Assembly: GCA_913776675.1 (NCBI GenBank)
Contig: CAJYRE010000594.1
Span: 1 to 11,051, forward strand
DNA from: Rhizobiaceae bacterium
Lineage (GTDB): Bacteria > Pseudomonadota > Alphaproteobacteria > Rhizobiales > Rhizobiaceae
Reading direction: 5' to 3'
Length of the DNA stretch: 11,051 bases
The translations under genes and the position numbers were made by a program. Below are positions 1 to 11,051 of the stretch, in pieces. Below the pieces are notes generated by a model, which saw only the letters and a list, made by a program, of their open reading frames with translations, was not told the origin of the DNA and made no database searches. Numbering within the stretch: the stretch's first letter is position 1; each line of letters begins with the position of its first letter.

Positions 1-2062
1 CCTTGCTGCCTGCTTCATGGAAAGCATGGCCACCGTGAAAATCCCGGCTTATGGCTATGGCATTCGCTATGTCCACGGCCTCTTCCGCCAGCAGATGGCC
101 GATGGCTGGCAGGTGGAACTGCCCGAAACATGGCTGGCCCACGGCAATCCATGGGAATTTGAGCGACGCGAGAGCGCCTATGAAATCGGCTTTGGCGGTG
201 GCGTTGAAACCATCACCACCGGCAATGACGAGATCCGCCACGTGTGGAAGCCCAGTGAACGGGTGATTGCCATGGCGTTTGATACGCCGATTGTCGGCTG
301 GCGCGGCGCGCGCATCAACACGCTGCGGCTATGGTCAGCCCAGCCGATTGACCCGATCCTGCTGGATGCCTTCAACGCGGGCGACCATATCGGCGCACTG
401 CGTGAAAGCAACCGGGCCGAGAGCCTCACCCGCGTGCTGTATCCCGCCGATGCCACGCCTGCGGGACAGGAACTGCGGCTGCGGCAGGAATATTTTTTCT
501 GCTCCGCCTCGCTGCAGGATATTGTGCGCCGCCATCTGCAACAGGGCAATGCCCTGACCGATCTGCCGGAAAAAGTCGCCATTCAGCTCAATGATACCCA
601 TCCGGCCGTGTCGGTGGCGGAATTGATGCGCCAGCTCTGTGACATTCACGGAGTGGATTTTGACACCGCCTGGGACATTACCAAGGGCACCTTCTCTTAT
701 ACCAACCACACGCTGTTGCCCGAAGCGCTGGAAAGCTGGCCCGTGCCGCTATTTGAGCGGCTGCTGCCGCGCCACATGCAACTGGTCTATGCCATCAATG
801 CCAAATGTCTGGTGGAAGCGCGCAAGGAAAAGAATTTCAACGATCAGGAAATCGCCAGCATTTCCCTGATTGATGAAAATGGCAATCGTCGGGTGCGGAT
901 GGGCAATCTGGCCTTTATGGGCTCCCATTCCATCAACGGGGTTTCGGCCCTGCATACCGAGCTGATGAAGGAAACGGTGTTTGCCGACCTGCACAAGCTC
1001 TATCCCGACCGGATCAACAACAAGACCAATGGCATTACCCCGCGCCGCTGGCTGATGCAGTGCAATCCAGGTCTGACAGCGCTGATCCGCGAAGCGATTG
1101 GCGATGGTTTCATGGACGACGCCGAAAAGCTGAGCGCTCTGGACGCCTTTGCCCATGACAGCGCATTTCAGGAGAAATTCGCTGCCATCAAACGTGCCAA
1201 CAAGCAGCAGCTCTCCAACCTGATCTCCAGTCGCATGGGCCTCAAGCTCGATCCATCGGCGATGTTTGATATTCAGATCAAACGAATCCATGAATATAAG
1301 CGGCAATTGCTCAATATCATCGAGACCGTGGCGCTCTATGACCAGATCCGCTCGCACCCTGAACGTGACTGGGTGCCGCGTGTGAAACTGTTCGCCGGCA
1401 AGGCTGCCCCGAGCTATCACAATGCCAAGCTGATCATCAAACTGGCCAATGATGTGGCGCGGGTGATCAATCACGACCCATCGGTGCGCGGCTTGCTGAA
1501 GGTGGTGTTCGTGCCCAATTACAATGTGTCGCTGGCCGAGGTTATGGTGCCTGCCGCCGATCTGTCCGAACAGATTTCCACCGCCGGCATGGAAGCCTCC
1601 GGCACCGGCAATATGAAATTTGCCCTCAATGGTGCCCTGACCATCGGCACGCTGGATGGGGCCAATGTGGAAATGCGCGACCATGTGGGTGAAGACAATA
1701 TCTTCATCTTCGGCATGACCGCCGAGGACGTGGGCAAGGTGCGCGCCGACGGCCACAATCCACGGGCCATCATCGAACATTCACGGGAATTGTCGCAGGC
1801 GCTGTCTGCCATTGCCTCAGGCGTGTTCTCGCCGGATGATCGCGGCCGCTTCTCGGAACTGGTGGATGGATTGTATAACCATGACTGGTTCATGGTGGCA
1901 GCCGATTTTGATGCCTATGCAAGCGCCCAGCGCCATGTGGATGAGGTCTGGCTGGACCGTGACGCCTGGAACTCCAAAACCATTTACAACACGGCCCGCA
2001 TGGGTTGGTTCTCTTCTGACCGGACGATCAAGCAATATACGGCCGACATCTGGAGAGCCTGA
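1..2062 (+). CDS. glgP: Glycogen phosphorylase, 5' end cut off by window
   Basis: This enzyme releases glucose-1-phosphate from the non-reducing ends of glycogen with inorganic phosphate and uses pyridoxal phosphate (GT35 family). The reading frame is open from base 2, reading LAACF before the first Met codon at 17. That matches the interior of the family (the stretch before IPAYGYGIRY), so the Met at 17 is internal and the true start lies upstream. About 686 residues are visible. Compared with roughly 815-820 for the family, about 130-140 N-terminal residues are missing. Visible signatures are LNDTHP near base 590, SYTNHTLLPEALE, TNGITPRRWL, FDIQIKRIHEYKRQ, FAGKAAPSYH, and the cofactor site EASGTGNMKFALNG, whose PLP-binding lysine is at 1616-1618. 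The C-terminus ends in the typical SSDRTIKQY stretch. It is the most upstream operon gene visible, and its TGA overlaps the glgB ATG by one base. The family call is certain; maltodextrin phosphorylase specificity is less likely given the glg context. Confidence 0.97.
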   Translation, partial: LAACFMESMATVKIPAYGYGIRYVHGLFRQQMADGWQVELPETWLAHGNPWEFERRESAYEIGFGGGVETITTGNDEIRHVWKPSERVIAMAFDTPIVGWRGARINTLRLWSAQPIDPILLDAFNAGDHIGALRESNRAESLTRVLYPADATPAGQELRLRQEYFFCSASLQDIVRRHLQQGNALTDLPEKVAIQLNDTHPAVSVAELMRQLCDIHGVDFDTAWDITKGTFSYTNHTLLPEALESWPVPLFERLLPRHMQLVYAINAKCLVEARKEKNFNDQEIASISLIDENGNRRVRMGNLAFMGSHSINGVSALHTELMKETVFADLHKLYPDRINNKTNGITPRRWLMQCNPGLTALIREAIGDGFMDDAEKLSALDAFAHDSAFQEKFAAIKRANKQQLSNLISSRMGLKLDPSAMFDIQIKRIHEYKRQLLNIIETVALYDQIRSHPERDWVPRVKLFAGKAAPSYHNAKLIIKLANDVARVINHDPSVRGLLKVVFVPNYNVSLAEVMVPAADLSEQISTAGMEASGTGNMKFALNGALTIGTLDGANVEMRDHVGEDNIFIFGMTAEDVGKVRADGHNPRAIIEHSRELSQALSAIASGVFSPDDRGRFSELVDGLYNHDWFMVAADFDAYASAQRHVDEVWLDRDAWNSKTIYNTARMGWFSSDRTIKQYTADIWRA
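2052..2057 (+). promoter_or_regulatory. Ribosome binding site of glgB inside glgP end
   Basis: GGAGAG lies inside the last codons of glgP, four bases before the glgB ATG. The stop and start share a base in the sequence TGATG. This arrangement fixes the glgB start at 2062 and suggests that glgB translation is coupled to that of glgP. Confidence 0.75.
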
Positions 2063-4275
2063 TGAAAAAACCAAGCACGCAGGCGGGCACCTCCACCGAG
2101 TCCATGGCTCCCGCCCCTGCTGTTATTGAGGCCATCATTGCGGGTCTGCATACAGACCCGTTCGCGGTGCTTGGTCTGCACGAGAGCCGTGACGGGCTGG
2201 TGGCCCGTTGCTTCATTCCCGGTGCCGAAACCATCCTGGCCATGACACTCGATGGCACCTTGGTGGGCGAATTGGCTTGCCTTGAACCCGCAGGCTTTTT
2301 CTGCGGATTGGTGACGGCCAAATCCATTCAGCCGCTGCGCTATCGCGCCACCCGTGGTGATGTGGAATGGTCGGTGACCGATCCTTACAGTTTCGGCCCG
2401 GTGCTGGGGCCGATGGATGATTATTTTGTCCGCGAAGGTTCGCACCTGCGCCTGTTTGACAAGCTGGGGGCGCATCCCCTGCATCATCAGGGGGCCGATG
2501 GCTTTCACTTTGCTGTCTGGGCACCCAATGCCAAACGGGTCTCGGTGGTGGGGGACTTCAATGAATGGGATGGCCGTCGCCATGTGATGCGCCTTCGCCG
2601 CGACACCGGCATTTGGGAAATCTTTGCCCCTGATGTGCGGCCCGGTGCCAAATACAAGTTTGAAATCATCGGCATTCACGGCGATGTGCTGCCGCTGAAA
2701 GCCGATCCCTTTGCCCGCCGCAGCGAATTGCGCCCGCAGACCGCCTCGGTAACCACCAGTGAGCTGACACAAGAGTGGGAGGATGAGGAACACATTCAGC
2801 ATTGGAAAAACGCCGACAAGCGCCGCCAGCCGATGTCCATCTATGAGGTCCATGCAGGCTCATGGCAGCTTCGGGATGACGGCGCGTTTTTAAGCTGGGA
2901 TGAATTGGCCGAGCGGCTGATTCCTTACTGTGTCGATATGGGCTTTACCCACATCGAGTTTTTACCCATCAGCGAACATCCCTATGATCCGTCCTGGGGC
3001 TATCAAACCACCGGACTGTATGCACCCTCGGCCCGCTTTGGCGAGCCGGAAGGTTTTGCCCGTTTCGTCAACGGCTGCCACAAGGTGGGTATTGGCGTTC
3101 TGCTGGATTGGGTGCCAGCGCATTTCCCCACCGATGCCCATGGCCTTCGCCAGTTTGACGGCACCGCCCTGTATGAGCATGAAGACCCGCGTCAGGGCTT
3201 TCACCCCGATTGGAACACGGCCATCTACAATTTCGGCCGTATCGAGGTGATGTCCTATCTGGTCAACAACGCCCTCTACTGGGGGGAGAAATTCCATCTC
3301 GACGGCTTGCGGGTCGATGCCGTGGCCTCCATGCTCTATCTCGATTATTCGCGCAAAGATGGCGAGTGGATTCCCAACGAATATGGCGGGCGCGAAAATC
3401 TGGAATCGGTGCGCTTTTTGCAAAAAATGAACCAGCAGGTCTATGCCGCCCATCCGCAGATGATGACCATTGCCGAAGAAAGCACCTCCTGGCCCAAGGT
3501 ATCGCAGCCAGTGCATGAGGGCGGTCTGGGCTTTGGCTTCAAGTGGAACATGGGCTTCATGCACGACACCTTGAGTTTCTTTGCCCGCGATCCGGTGCAT
3601 CGCAAATTCCACCATCAGGAAATCACCTTCGGCCTGCTCTATGCGTTTAGCGAAAACTTTGTGCTGCCGATTTCTCATGATGAAGTGGTGCATGGCAAAG
3701 GCTCGATGATTGCCAAAATGCCCGGCGACGATTGGCAGAAATTTGCCAATTTACGCGCCTATTACGCTTTCATGTGGGGTTATCCCGGCAAGAAACTGCT
3801 GTTCATGGGGCAAGAATTTGCCCAGTGGAGCGAGTGGAGCGAAGCCCGCACGCTGGACTGGAATCTGCTGCAATACCCGCTGCATGAAGGAATGCGCCGA
3901 CTGGTGCGGGATTTGAACCTGACCTATCGCAACAAGCCAACGCTGCATGCGCGCGATTGCGAGGGAGACGGCTTTGAATGGCTGATCAGCGATGATGTCG
4001 AGCAATCCGTGTTTGCCTGGTTGCGCAAGGCACCGGATGCCAGGCCCATTGCCGTGATTGCCAACCTCACCCCTGTCTATCATCAGCAATACAAGGTGCC
4101 GCTGCCGGTTGCGGGGCGCTGGCGCGAGATTCTGAATACGGATGCAGAGATTTATGGTGGCAGCGGCAAAGGCAATGGTGGCCGGGTGGATGCTGTTACA
4201 GACGGTAAGGAATGGGCCACAGCAACCTTGTCATTGCTGCCATTGGCCGTGATTATGCTGGAGCTGGAAATTTAA
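2062..4275 (+). CDS. glgB: 1,4-alpha-glucan branching enzyme
   Basis: This cytoplasmic enzyme cuts an alpha-1,4 glucan chain and rejoins it through an alpha-1,6 bond, making the branches of glycogen (GH13). The protein has 737 residues, close to the 728 of E. coli GlgB. It has an N-terminal module (about 1-125), a CBM48 domain (about 147-235, containing [20 protein letters not shown]), a catalytic barrel and a C-terminal beta domain. All four GH13 regions are present: DWVPAHF (Asp349, His354), LRVDAVAS (nucleophile Asp419), TIAEEST (acid/base Glu472) and SHDEVVHGK (His539, Asp540). Each catalytic residue sits 14 positions after its E. coli counterpart, so no internal insertion or deletion has occurred between them. 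The start at 2062 is supported by GGAGAG just upstream and by the TGATG overlap with glgP. The next gene, glgC, begins 16 bases after its stop. Confidence 0.98.
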   Translation: MKKPSTQAGTSTESMAPAPAVIEAIIAGLHTDPFAVLGLHESRDGLVARCFIPGAETILAMTLDGTLVGELACLEPAGFFCGLVTAKSIQPLRYRATRGDVEWSVTDPYSFGPVLGPMDDYFVREGSHLRLFDKLGAHPLHHQGADGFHFAVWAPNAKRVSVVGDFNEWDGRRHVMRLRRDTGIWEIFAPDVRPGAKYKFEIIGIHGDVLPLKADPFARRSELRPQTASVTTSELTQEWEDEEHIQHWKNADKRRQPMSIYEVHAGSWQLRDDGAFLSWDELAERLIPYCVDMGFTHIEFLPISEHPYDPSWGYQTTGLYAPSARFGEPEGFARFVNGCHKVGIGVLLDWVPAHFPTDAHGLRQFDGTALYEHEDPRQGFHPDWNTAIYNFGRIEVMSYLVNNALYWGEKFHLDGLRVDAVASMLYLDYSRKDGEWIPNEYGGRENLESVRFLQKMNQQVYAAHPQMMTIAEESTSWPKVSQPVHEGGLGFGFKWNMGFMHDTLSFFARDPVHRKFHHQEITFGLLYAFSENFVLPISHDEVVHGKGSMIAKMPGDDWQKFANLRAYYAFMWGYPGKKLLFMGQEFAQWSEWSEARTLDWNLLQYPLHEGMRRLVRDLNLTYRNKPTLHARDCEGDGFEWLISDDVEQSVFAWLRKAPDARPIAVIANLTPVYHQQYKVPLPVAGRWREILNTDAEIYGGSGKGNGGRVDAVTDGKEWATATLSLLPLAVIMLELEI

Positions 4276-4278
4276 TGC

Positions 4279-4285
4279 GGGAGGG
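4279..4285 (+). promoter_or_regulatory. Strong ribosome binding site of glgC
   Basis: GGGAGGG sits six bases before the glgC ATG at 4292. It is the strongest Shine-Dalgarno match in the operon and decides the glgC start. It may give glgC a higher or more independent translation rate than glgA and pgm, which have weaker sites; that last point is inference. Confidence 0.8.
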
Positions 4286-4291
4286 CATTTC

Positions 4292-5554
4292 ATGACAACA
4301 AAGAGAGTTCAACCCCTGGCCCGTGATGCCATGGCCTATGTGCTGGCAGGCGGACGTGGCAGCCGTCTGAAGGAGCTGACGGATCGGCGCGCCAAACCCG
4401 CCGTTTATTTTGGTGGCAAAGCCCGGATCATTGATTTTGCCCTGTCCAATGCACTCAATTCGGGCATTCGCCGCATCGGCGTGGCCACGCAATACAAGGC
4501 GCATTCACTGATTCGGCATTTGCAGCGCGGCTGGGGCTTTTTGCGCCCGGAGCGCAATGAAAGCTTTGATATTCTGCCCGCCAGCCAGCGCGTGTCAGAA
4601 ACCCAATGGTATGAAGGCACAGCCGATGCTGTGTTTCAAAACATCGACATCATCGAGTCTTACGCGCCGGAATATATGGTCATTCTGGCCGGCGACCATA
4701 TCTATAAAATGGATTATGAACTGATGCTCCAGCAGCATGTTGATAGTGGCGCAGATGTCACCATCGGCTGCATGGAAGTGCCGCGTTTGGAAGCAACCGG
4801 CTTTGGCGTGATGCATGTGGATGCAAAAGACAATATCGTTGCCTTTGTGGAAAAACCCGCCGATCCGCCGGGCATTCCGGGCAATGAATCCATGGCGCTG
4901 GCCTCGATGGGCATTTACGTCTTCCACACCAAATTCCTGATGGAAGCGCTGCGCCGTGATGCGGCTGATCCCAATTCCAGCCGGGATTTCGGCAAGGACA
5001 TCATTCCCTATATCGTTGAGCATGGCAAAGCCGTGGCCCATCGGTTTGCCAGCTCATGCGTGCGCTCCGACTTTGAGAAAACGCCTTATTGGCGCGATGT
5101 TGGCACCATTGATGCCTATTGGCAGGCCAATATTGACCTGACGGACATTGTACCGGAGCTGGACATCTACGACAAATCCTGGCCGATCTGGACCTATGCC
5201 GAGATCAACCCGCCCGCCAAATTCGTGCATGATGATGAGGGTCGGCGCGGGTCCGCCATTTCCTCGCTGGTGTCGGGCGATTGTATCATCTCCGGTTCCG
5301 CTCTTTATAAGAGCCTGCTGTTCACCGGTGTGCGGGCCAATTCCTACTCACGGCTGGAAGGTGCTGTCATTCTGCCCAAGGTGATGATTGGCCGTCACGC
5401 CCGGCTGACCAATGTGGTGATTGACCATGGCGTGGTCATTCCCGAAGGCCTGATTGTCGGTGAAGACCCGGAAATGGATGCCAAACGCTTTCGACGCTCT
5501 GAAAACGGGGTCTGCCTGATTACCCAGGCCATGATCGACAAACTGGATCTGTAA
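4292..5554 (+). CDS. glgC: Glucose-1-phosphate adenylyltransferase (ADP-glucose pyrophosphorylase)
   Basis: This enzyme makes ADP-glucose and pyrophosphate from ATP and glucose-1-phosphate, the committed and allosterically controlled step of glycogen synthesis. It has 420 residues. The nucleotidyltransferase domain begins with [21 protein letters not shown] (21 residues, positions 16-36). [10 protein letters not shown] carries the metal-binding Asp135, and FVEKP carries the glucose-1-P-binding Lys188; these match E. coli Asp142 and Lys195. DVGTIDAYW lies near the middle, and the C-terminal third is the left-handed beta-helix used for subunit contacts and regulation. Arginines 5, 11, 22, 25, 32, 33, 45 and 60 are all present. 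I recall that these were studied by alanine scanning in the A. tumefaciens enzyme as effector-related, so activation by fructose-6-phosphate and pyruvate is likely (inference). The gene follows a GGGAGGG site and ends four bases before glgA. Confidence 0.98.
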   Translation: MTTKRVQPLARDAMAYVLAGGRGSRLKELTDRRAKPAVYFGGKARIIDFALSNALNSGIRRIGVATQYKAHSLIRHLQRGWGFLRPERNESFDILPASQRVSETQWYEGTADAVFQNIDIIESYAPEYMVILAGDHIYKMDYELMLQQHVDSGADVTIGCMEVPRLEATGFGVMHVDAKDNIVAFVEKPADPPGIPGNESMALASMGIYVFHTKFLMEALRRDAADPNSSRDFGKDIIPYIVEHGKAVAHRFASSCVRSDFEKTPYWRDVGTIDAYWQANIDLTDIVPELDIYDKSWPIWTYAEINPPAKFVHDDEGRRGSAISSLVSGDCIISGSALYKSLLFTGVRANSYSRLEGAVILPKVMIGRHARLTNVVIDHGVVIPEGLIVGEDPEMDAKRFRRSENGVCLITQAMIDKLDL

Positions 5555-5558
5555 GCTG

Positions 5559-8634
<3,076 letters not shown>

Positions 8635-8643
8635 TTGGTGCCG

Positions 8644-10608
8644 ATGACAGGCGCACACGCGACTCTGACAGAGACGGGAGCGGATTTCGCGGTCTTCTCC
8701 CGCCATGCAGAACGTGTGGAGCTTTGTCTGTTTGATGATGCGGGCAATGCGGAACAACGCCGCATTGCCATGCAGCGCAGCGATGATGGTTTTCACCGTG
8801 CCAGCGTGGATGGCCTGAAAGCCGGAACCCGCTATGGCTATCGCGCCCATGGGACGTATGAACCAGACAATGGCTTGTGGTTTGATCCCGCCAAAGTGCT
8901 GGTTGACCCGTATGCCGTCGAACTGGATCGGCCATTTCAGCACGATGCCCGCCTCTCGCAATTTGGCGCAGACACCGCAGAGCTTGTGCCAAAAGCCATT
9001 TTGACAGCCCTGCCCGACACCCCCCTCGCCCCGCCCCTTTTGCCACCCGGCGGCGTGATCTATGAGGTCAGCGTGCGGGGTTTTTCCATGCTGCATCCGG
9101 ACATTCCGCACACACAGCGCGGCACGGTGGCAGCCCTTACTCACCCCGCCATTCTGGCTCATCTCAAACGTATTGGCGTGGATGCCGTTGAGCTTCTGCC
9201 CATCAGCGCATGGATTGATGAGCGACATTTGCCGCCTTTGGGCCTCTCCAATAGCTGGGGATATAATCCGATTGCCTTCATGGCACTGGACCCGCGTCTG
9301 TGCCCCGGCGGTATAGTCGAATTGCGCGACACCGTTGCCACCCTGCATAAACACGGCATTGGCGTGATTCTCGATCTGGTGTTCAACCACACCGGCGAAA
9401 GCGACCGTGAGGGCACCACACTCTCACTGCGCGGGCTGGATAACCTCAGCTATTATCGGCATCTGCCCGATCAACCGGGTGTGTTGGTGAATGATACCGG
9501 CTGTGGCAACACTGTGGCCTGCGACCAACCGCAGATGCGCCAATTGATTGTGGATAGCTTACGGCATTTCGTCCGCCATGCGGGTGTGGATGGTTTCCGC
9601 TTCGACCTCGCCCCGGTCTTGGGCCGCACCGCCACCGGCTTTGAGCGCGATGGAGAAACGCTCCGTGCCATTCTCAACGATGATCTTCTGCAAGACCGGG
9701 TGCTGATTGCCGAACCGTGGGATATTGGTCCCGGCGGCTATCAGCTTGGCAATTTCCCATCACCGTTTCTGGAATGGAATGACCGCGCCCGCGATGTGAT
9801 GCGCCGTTTCTGGCGCGGTGATTCCTATATGAGCGGGCCAATGGCCACCGCCTTGAGCGGATCATCCGATGTTTTTGGCCGCGATAGGGCCAATCATACA
9901 CGCAGCGTCAATTTCATCGCCGCCCATGACGGCTTCACGCTGCATGATCTGGTCTCTTATGCCCATAAGCATAATGAGGCCAATGGCGAAGACAATCGGG
10001 ATGGCCACAACGACAATCACGCCTGGAACAATGGCGCGGAGGGAGACAGCCAAGACCCTGCCATTCTCGCCGCACGCAAGGGTGATCTTACCGCCCTGCT
10101 CTCCACACTGTTTGCCTCAAAAGGCTGGATCATGCTGACCGCAGGTGATGAAGGTGGCCGCAGCCAGAAAGGCAATAACAACGCCTATTGTCAGGACAAC
10201 GCCATCACTTGGCTGGACTGGCAAAAACTGGATGAAGACCTCGTGGCGCTGACCGGTTCGCTGGCGGACTTGCGCAAACGATTCTCCCATTTGCATGATC
10301 CCGGCTTTTTCCGTGAAAGCGGTGATGTGCAATGGCTTTCCGCCAGCGGCCACCCCATGAGCGTGAGCGATTGGGAGGCCGAGCATGGAACCTTTATCGG
10401 TCTGGTCATGACCACGGCGGATGCGCAATCCGGAAAAACGGTCAGATTGGCCATTCTGCTCAATCGTGGTGAGGCGTTCAGCTTTGAATTTGCCGCAGAT
10501 GTTCAGGCACAATGGCGCGATGTTTTCTCTGGCAATCTCTCCTTTCCCGTCGAAATCGGCAGACGCAGCGTAAAATTCCTGCTGGATGATTCTGTTTCAT
10601 TGTCCTGA
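8644..10608 (+). CDS. glgX: Glycogen debranching enzyme GlgX
   Basis: This GH13 isoamylase-type enzyme hydrolyses alpha-1,6 branch points, preferring the short stubs that glycogen phosphorylase leaves. It follows pgm directly. With the ATG at 8644 it has 654 residues (E. coli GlgX has 657). TTG at 8635 and GTG at 8638 are in-frame alternatives that add three or two residues. None has a clear Shine-Dalgarno site, so ATG is chosen by codon preference. The N-terminal CBM48 domain begins with GADFAVFSRHAERVELCLFD. Catalytic regions are ILDLVFNHTGE, GFRFDLAPVLGRT (nucleophile Asp321), LIAEPWDIGPGGY (acid/base Glu357) and AAHDGFTLHDL (Asp429), each 14 positions before its E. coli counterpart. HKHNEANGEDNRDG and GNNNAYCQDN are further GlgX signatures. 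It is the last operon gene. TreX-like specificity is possible but less likely beside glgP. Confidence 0.96.
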   Translation: MTGAHATLTETGADFAVFSRHAERVELCLFDDAGNAEQRRIAMQRSDDGFHRASVDGLKAGTRYGYRAHGTYEPDNGLWFDPAKVLVDPYAVELDRPFQHDARLSQFGADTAELVPKAILTALPDTPLAPPLLPPGGVIYEVSVRGFSMLHPDIPHTQRGTVAALTHPAILAHLKRIGVDAVELLPISAWIDERHLPPLGLSNSWGYNPIAFMALDPRLCPGGIVELRDTVATLHKHGIGVILDLVFNHTGESDREGTTLSLRGLDNLSYYRHLPDQPGVLVNDTGCGNTVACDQPQMRQLIVDSLRHFVRHAGVDGFRFDLAPVLGRTATGFERDGETLRAILNDDLLQDRVLIAEPWDIGPGGYQLGNFPSPFLEWNDRARDVMRRFWRGDSYMSGPMATALSGSSDVFGRDRANHTRSVNFIAAHDGFTLHDLVSYAHKHNEANGEDNRDGHNDNHAWNNGAEGDSQDPAILAARKGDLTALLSTLFASKGWIMLTAGDEGGRSQKGNNNAYCQDNAITWLDWQKLDEDLVALTGSLADLRKRFSHLHDPGFFRESGDVQWLSASGHPMSVSDWEAEHGTFIGLVMTTADAQSGKTVRLAILLNRGEAFSFEFAADVQAQWRDVFSGNLSFPVEIGRRSVKFLLDDSVSLS

Positions 10609-10627
10609 TGCTTGCTTGTTTTATAGA
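10600..10627 (+). promoter_or_regulatory. Candidate promoter for the MaoC-like gene
   Basis: TTGTCC (10600-10605) and TATAGA (10622-10627) are spaced by 16 bases and overlap the end of glgX. Each box matches four of six consensus bases. If used, transcription would start near 10633 and leave a leader of roughly 90 bases that contains the inverted repeats described below. This is pattern matching only. Confidence 0.25.
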
Positions 10628-10651
10628 TGGCTGACCCTAAATCTTGACCAT

Positions 10652-10677
10652 CCAAGTTGAGCCTATTCAAAACTTGG
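10652..10677. repeat. Inverted repeat CCAAGTT / AACTTGG
   Basis: Perfect 7-base arms at 10652-10658 and 10671-10677 enclose 12 bases. An alternative fold pairs CCAAG with CTTGG and TTGA with TCAA around a 6-base loop with a 2-base bulge. No T-run follows, so it is not a standard Rho-independent terminator. It could be a weak terminator for the glg operon, an mRNA hairpin or a protein-binding site for the downstream gene. Confidence 0.5.
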
Positions 10678-10712
10678 TCTGGTTCATTGCGAACCTGGAC
10701 ACATACCCAGAC
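10677..10712. repeat. Nested inverted repeats before the MaoC-like gene
   Basis: GTCTGG (10677-10682) is complementary to CCAGAC (10707-10712). Between them GGTTC (10681-10685) and GAACC (10691-10695) form a compact 5-base-pair hairpin with a 5-base loop. The outer right arm ends just before the probable ribosome site GAGAGA (10715-10720). The arms of the two hairpins overlap by two bases, so they may be alternatives. The role is unknown. Confidence 0.35.
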
Positions 10713-10725
10713 ATGAGAGAACGAT

Positions 10726-11051
10726 ATGCCGCGTGAAATTTCTCTGGCCGACATTTCAGACCTCGTTGGTCAGAAAATCGGCGTTTCCAAATGGATTACG
10801 GTCGATCAAACCATGATCGATGCCTTTGCCAAAGCCACCGATGACCATCAGTTCATCCACACCGATCCAGAGCGGGCAAAGGCAGAAAGTCCATTTGGTG
10901 GTACCATTGCCCACGGTTTTCTCACCGTCTCACTGCTGTCCACCATGCATTATGATTGTGTACCCGTGGTGCGGGAGCAAACCATGGGCATCAATTACGG
11001 CTTTGAAGCCTTGCGCCTGATCTCGCCCGTGCGCTGCAATGCGCGCATTCG
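10726..11051 (+). CDS. MaoC/NodN-like hot-dog dehydratase domain protein, 3' end cut off
   Basis: The frame is open from the ATG at 10726 to the window edge, giving 108 complete codons. GAGAGA (10715-10720) precedes the ATG by five bases. The protein begins MPREISLADISDLVG. It contains FAKATDDHQFIHTDPERA (residues 34-51) and then FGGTIAHGFLTVSLL, the hydratase motif of the MaoC family. Asp40 and His45 are placed as the catalytic pair of (R)-specific enoyl-CoA hydratases. Rhizobial NodN proteins belong to the same family, and this family is often annotated as a MaoC dehydratase or a putative nodulation protein N; the real substrate of this protein is unknown, though a (3R)-hydroxyacyl/enoyl thioester is likely. 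Full-length members are about 150-160 residues, so some 45-50 are missing. It is separated from glgX by 117 bases and has no obvious link to glycogen, so it is probably a separate transcription unit. Confidence 0.9.
   Translation, partial: MPREISLADISDLVGQKIGVSKWITVDQTMIDAFAKATDDHQFIHTDPERAKAESPFGGTIAHGFLTVSLLSTMHYDCVPVVREQTMGINYGFEALRLISPVRCNARI

Noticed and set aside
17..19. Met codon at 17 as the real start of glgP
   Set aside because: The frame is open to the window edge, and the upstream codons (LAACF) continue the conserved phosphorylase sequence, so the gene begins outside the window.
749..1780. 343-codon open frame on the minus strand opposite glgP
   Set aside because: It is a shadow of the conserved glgP frame, with a His/Gln-rich composition and no recognisable family.
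1984..2853. 289-codon open frame on the minus strand spanning the glgP/glgB junction
   Set aside because: It crosses two verified genes, has no plausible ribosome site noticed and no domain.
10652..10690. Rho-independent terminator after glgX
   Set aside because: The hairpin is only moderately stable and is followed by TCTGGTTC rather than a T-run, so I list it only as an inverted repeat.
10820..11020. 66-codon frame inside the MaoC-like gene
   Set aside because: It is in a different frame from the MaoC-like protein, which has clear family motifs across the same bases.

Overview
The window is almost entirely a glycogen metabolism operon on the + strand, followed by the start of an unrelated gene. 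The organism is most likely an alphaproteobacterium of the Rhizobiaceae (Agrobacterium / Allorhizobium / Rhizobium group). Two things support this: the gene order glgP-glgB-glgC-glgA-pgm, which I recall from Agrobacterium tumefaciens, and the GlgC protein, which keeps the 420-residue length and the N-terminal arginine pattern of the Agrobacterium enzyme. This placement rests on recalled family knowledge, since no database search was possible.

Layout: positions 1-2062 hold glycogen phosphorylase (glgP) with its N-terminus cut off by the window edge. Then come glgB (branching enzyme, 2062-4275), glgC (ADP-glucose pyrophosphorylase, 4292-5554), glgA (glycogen synthase, 5559-6998), pgm (phosphoglucomutase, 7006-8634) and glgX (debranching enzyme, about 8644-10608). 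All are on the same strand with junctions between a 1-base overlap and 16 bases, so they look like one transcription unit. After a 117-base gap with several small inverted repeats, a MaoC/NodN-like hot-dog-fold hydratase gene starts at 10726 and runs off the right edge.

The six enzymes form a closed cycle. Pgm interconverts glucose-6-P and glucose-1-P. GlgC activates glucose-1-P to ADP-glucose, and this is the regulated step. GlgA extends alpha-1,4 chains and GlgB adds alpha-1,6 branches. GlgP shortens outer chains back to glucose-1-P, and GlgX removes the short branch stubs that GlgP leaves. Catalytic residues are intact in every complete enzyme, and I see no frameshift, insertion element, RNA gene or CRISPR array.

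This is a well-known type of locus and I do not see a hidden novel system. The best second-look items are a sharp codon-usage change over the last ~73 codons of glgA, just upstream of pgm, where an internal pgm promoter would be expected, and the palindrome-rich leader before the MaoC-like gene.
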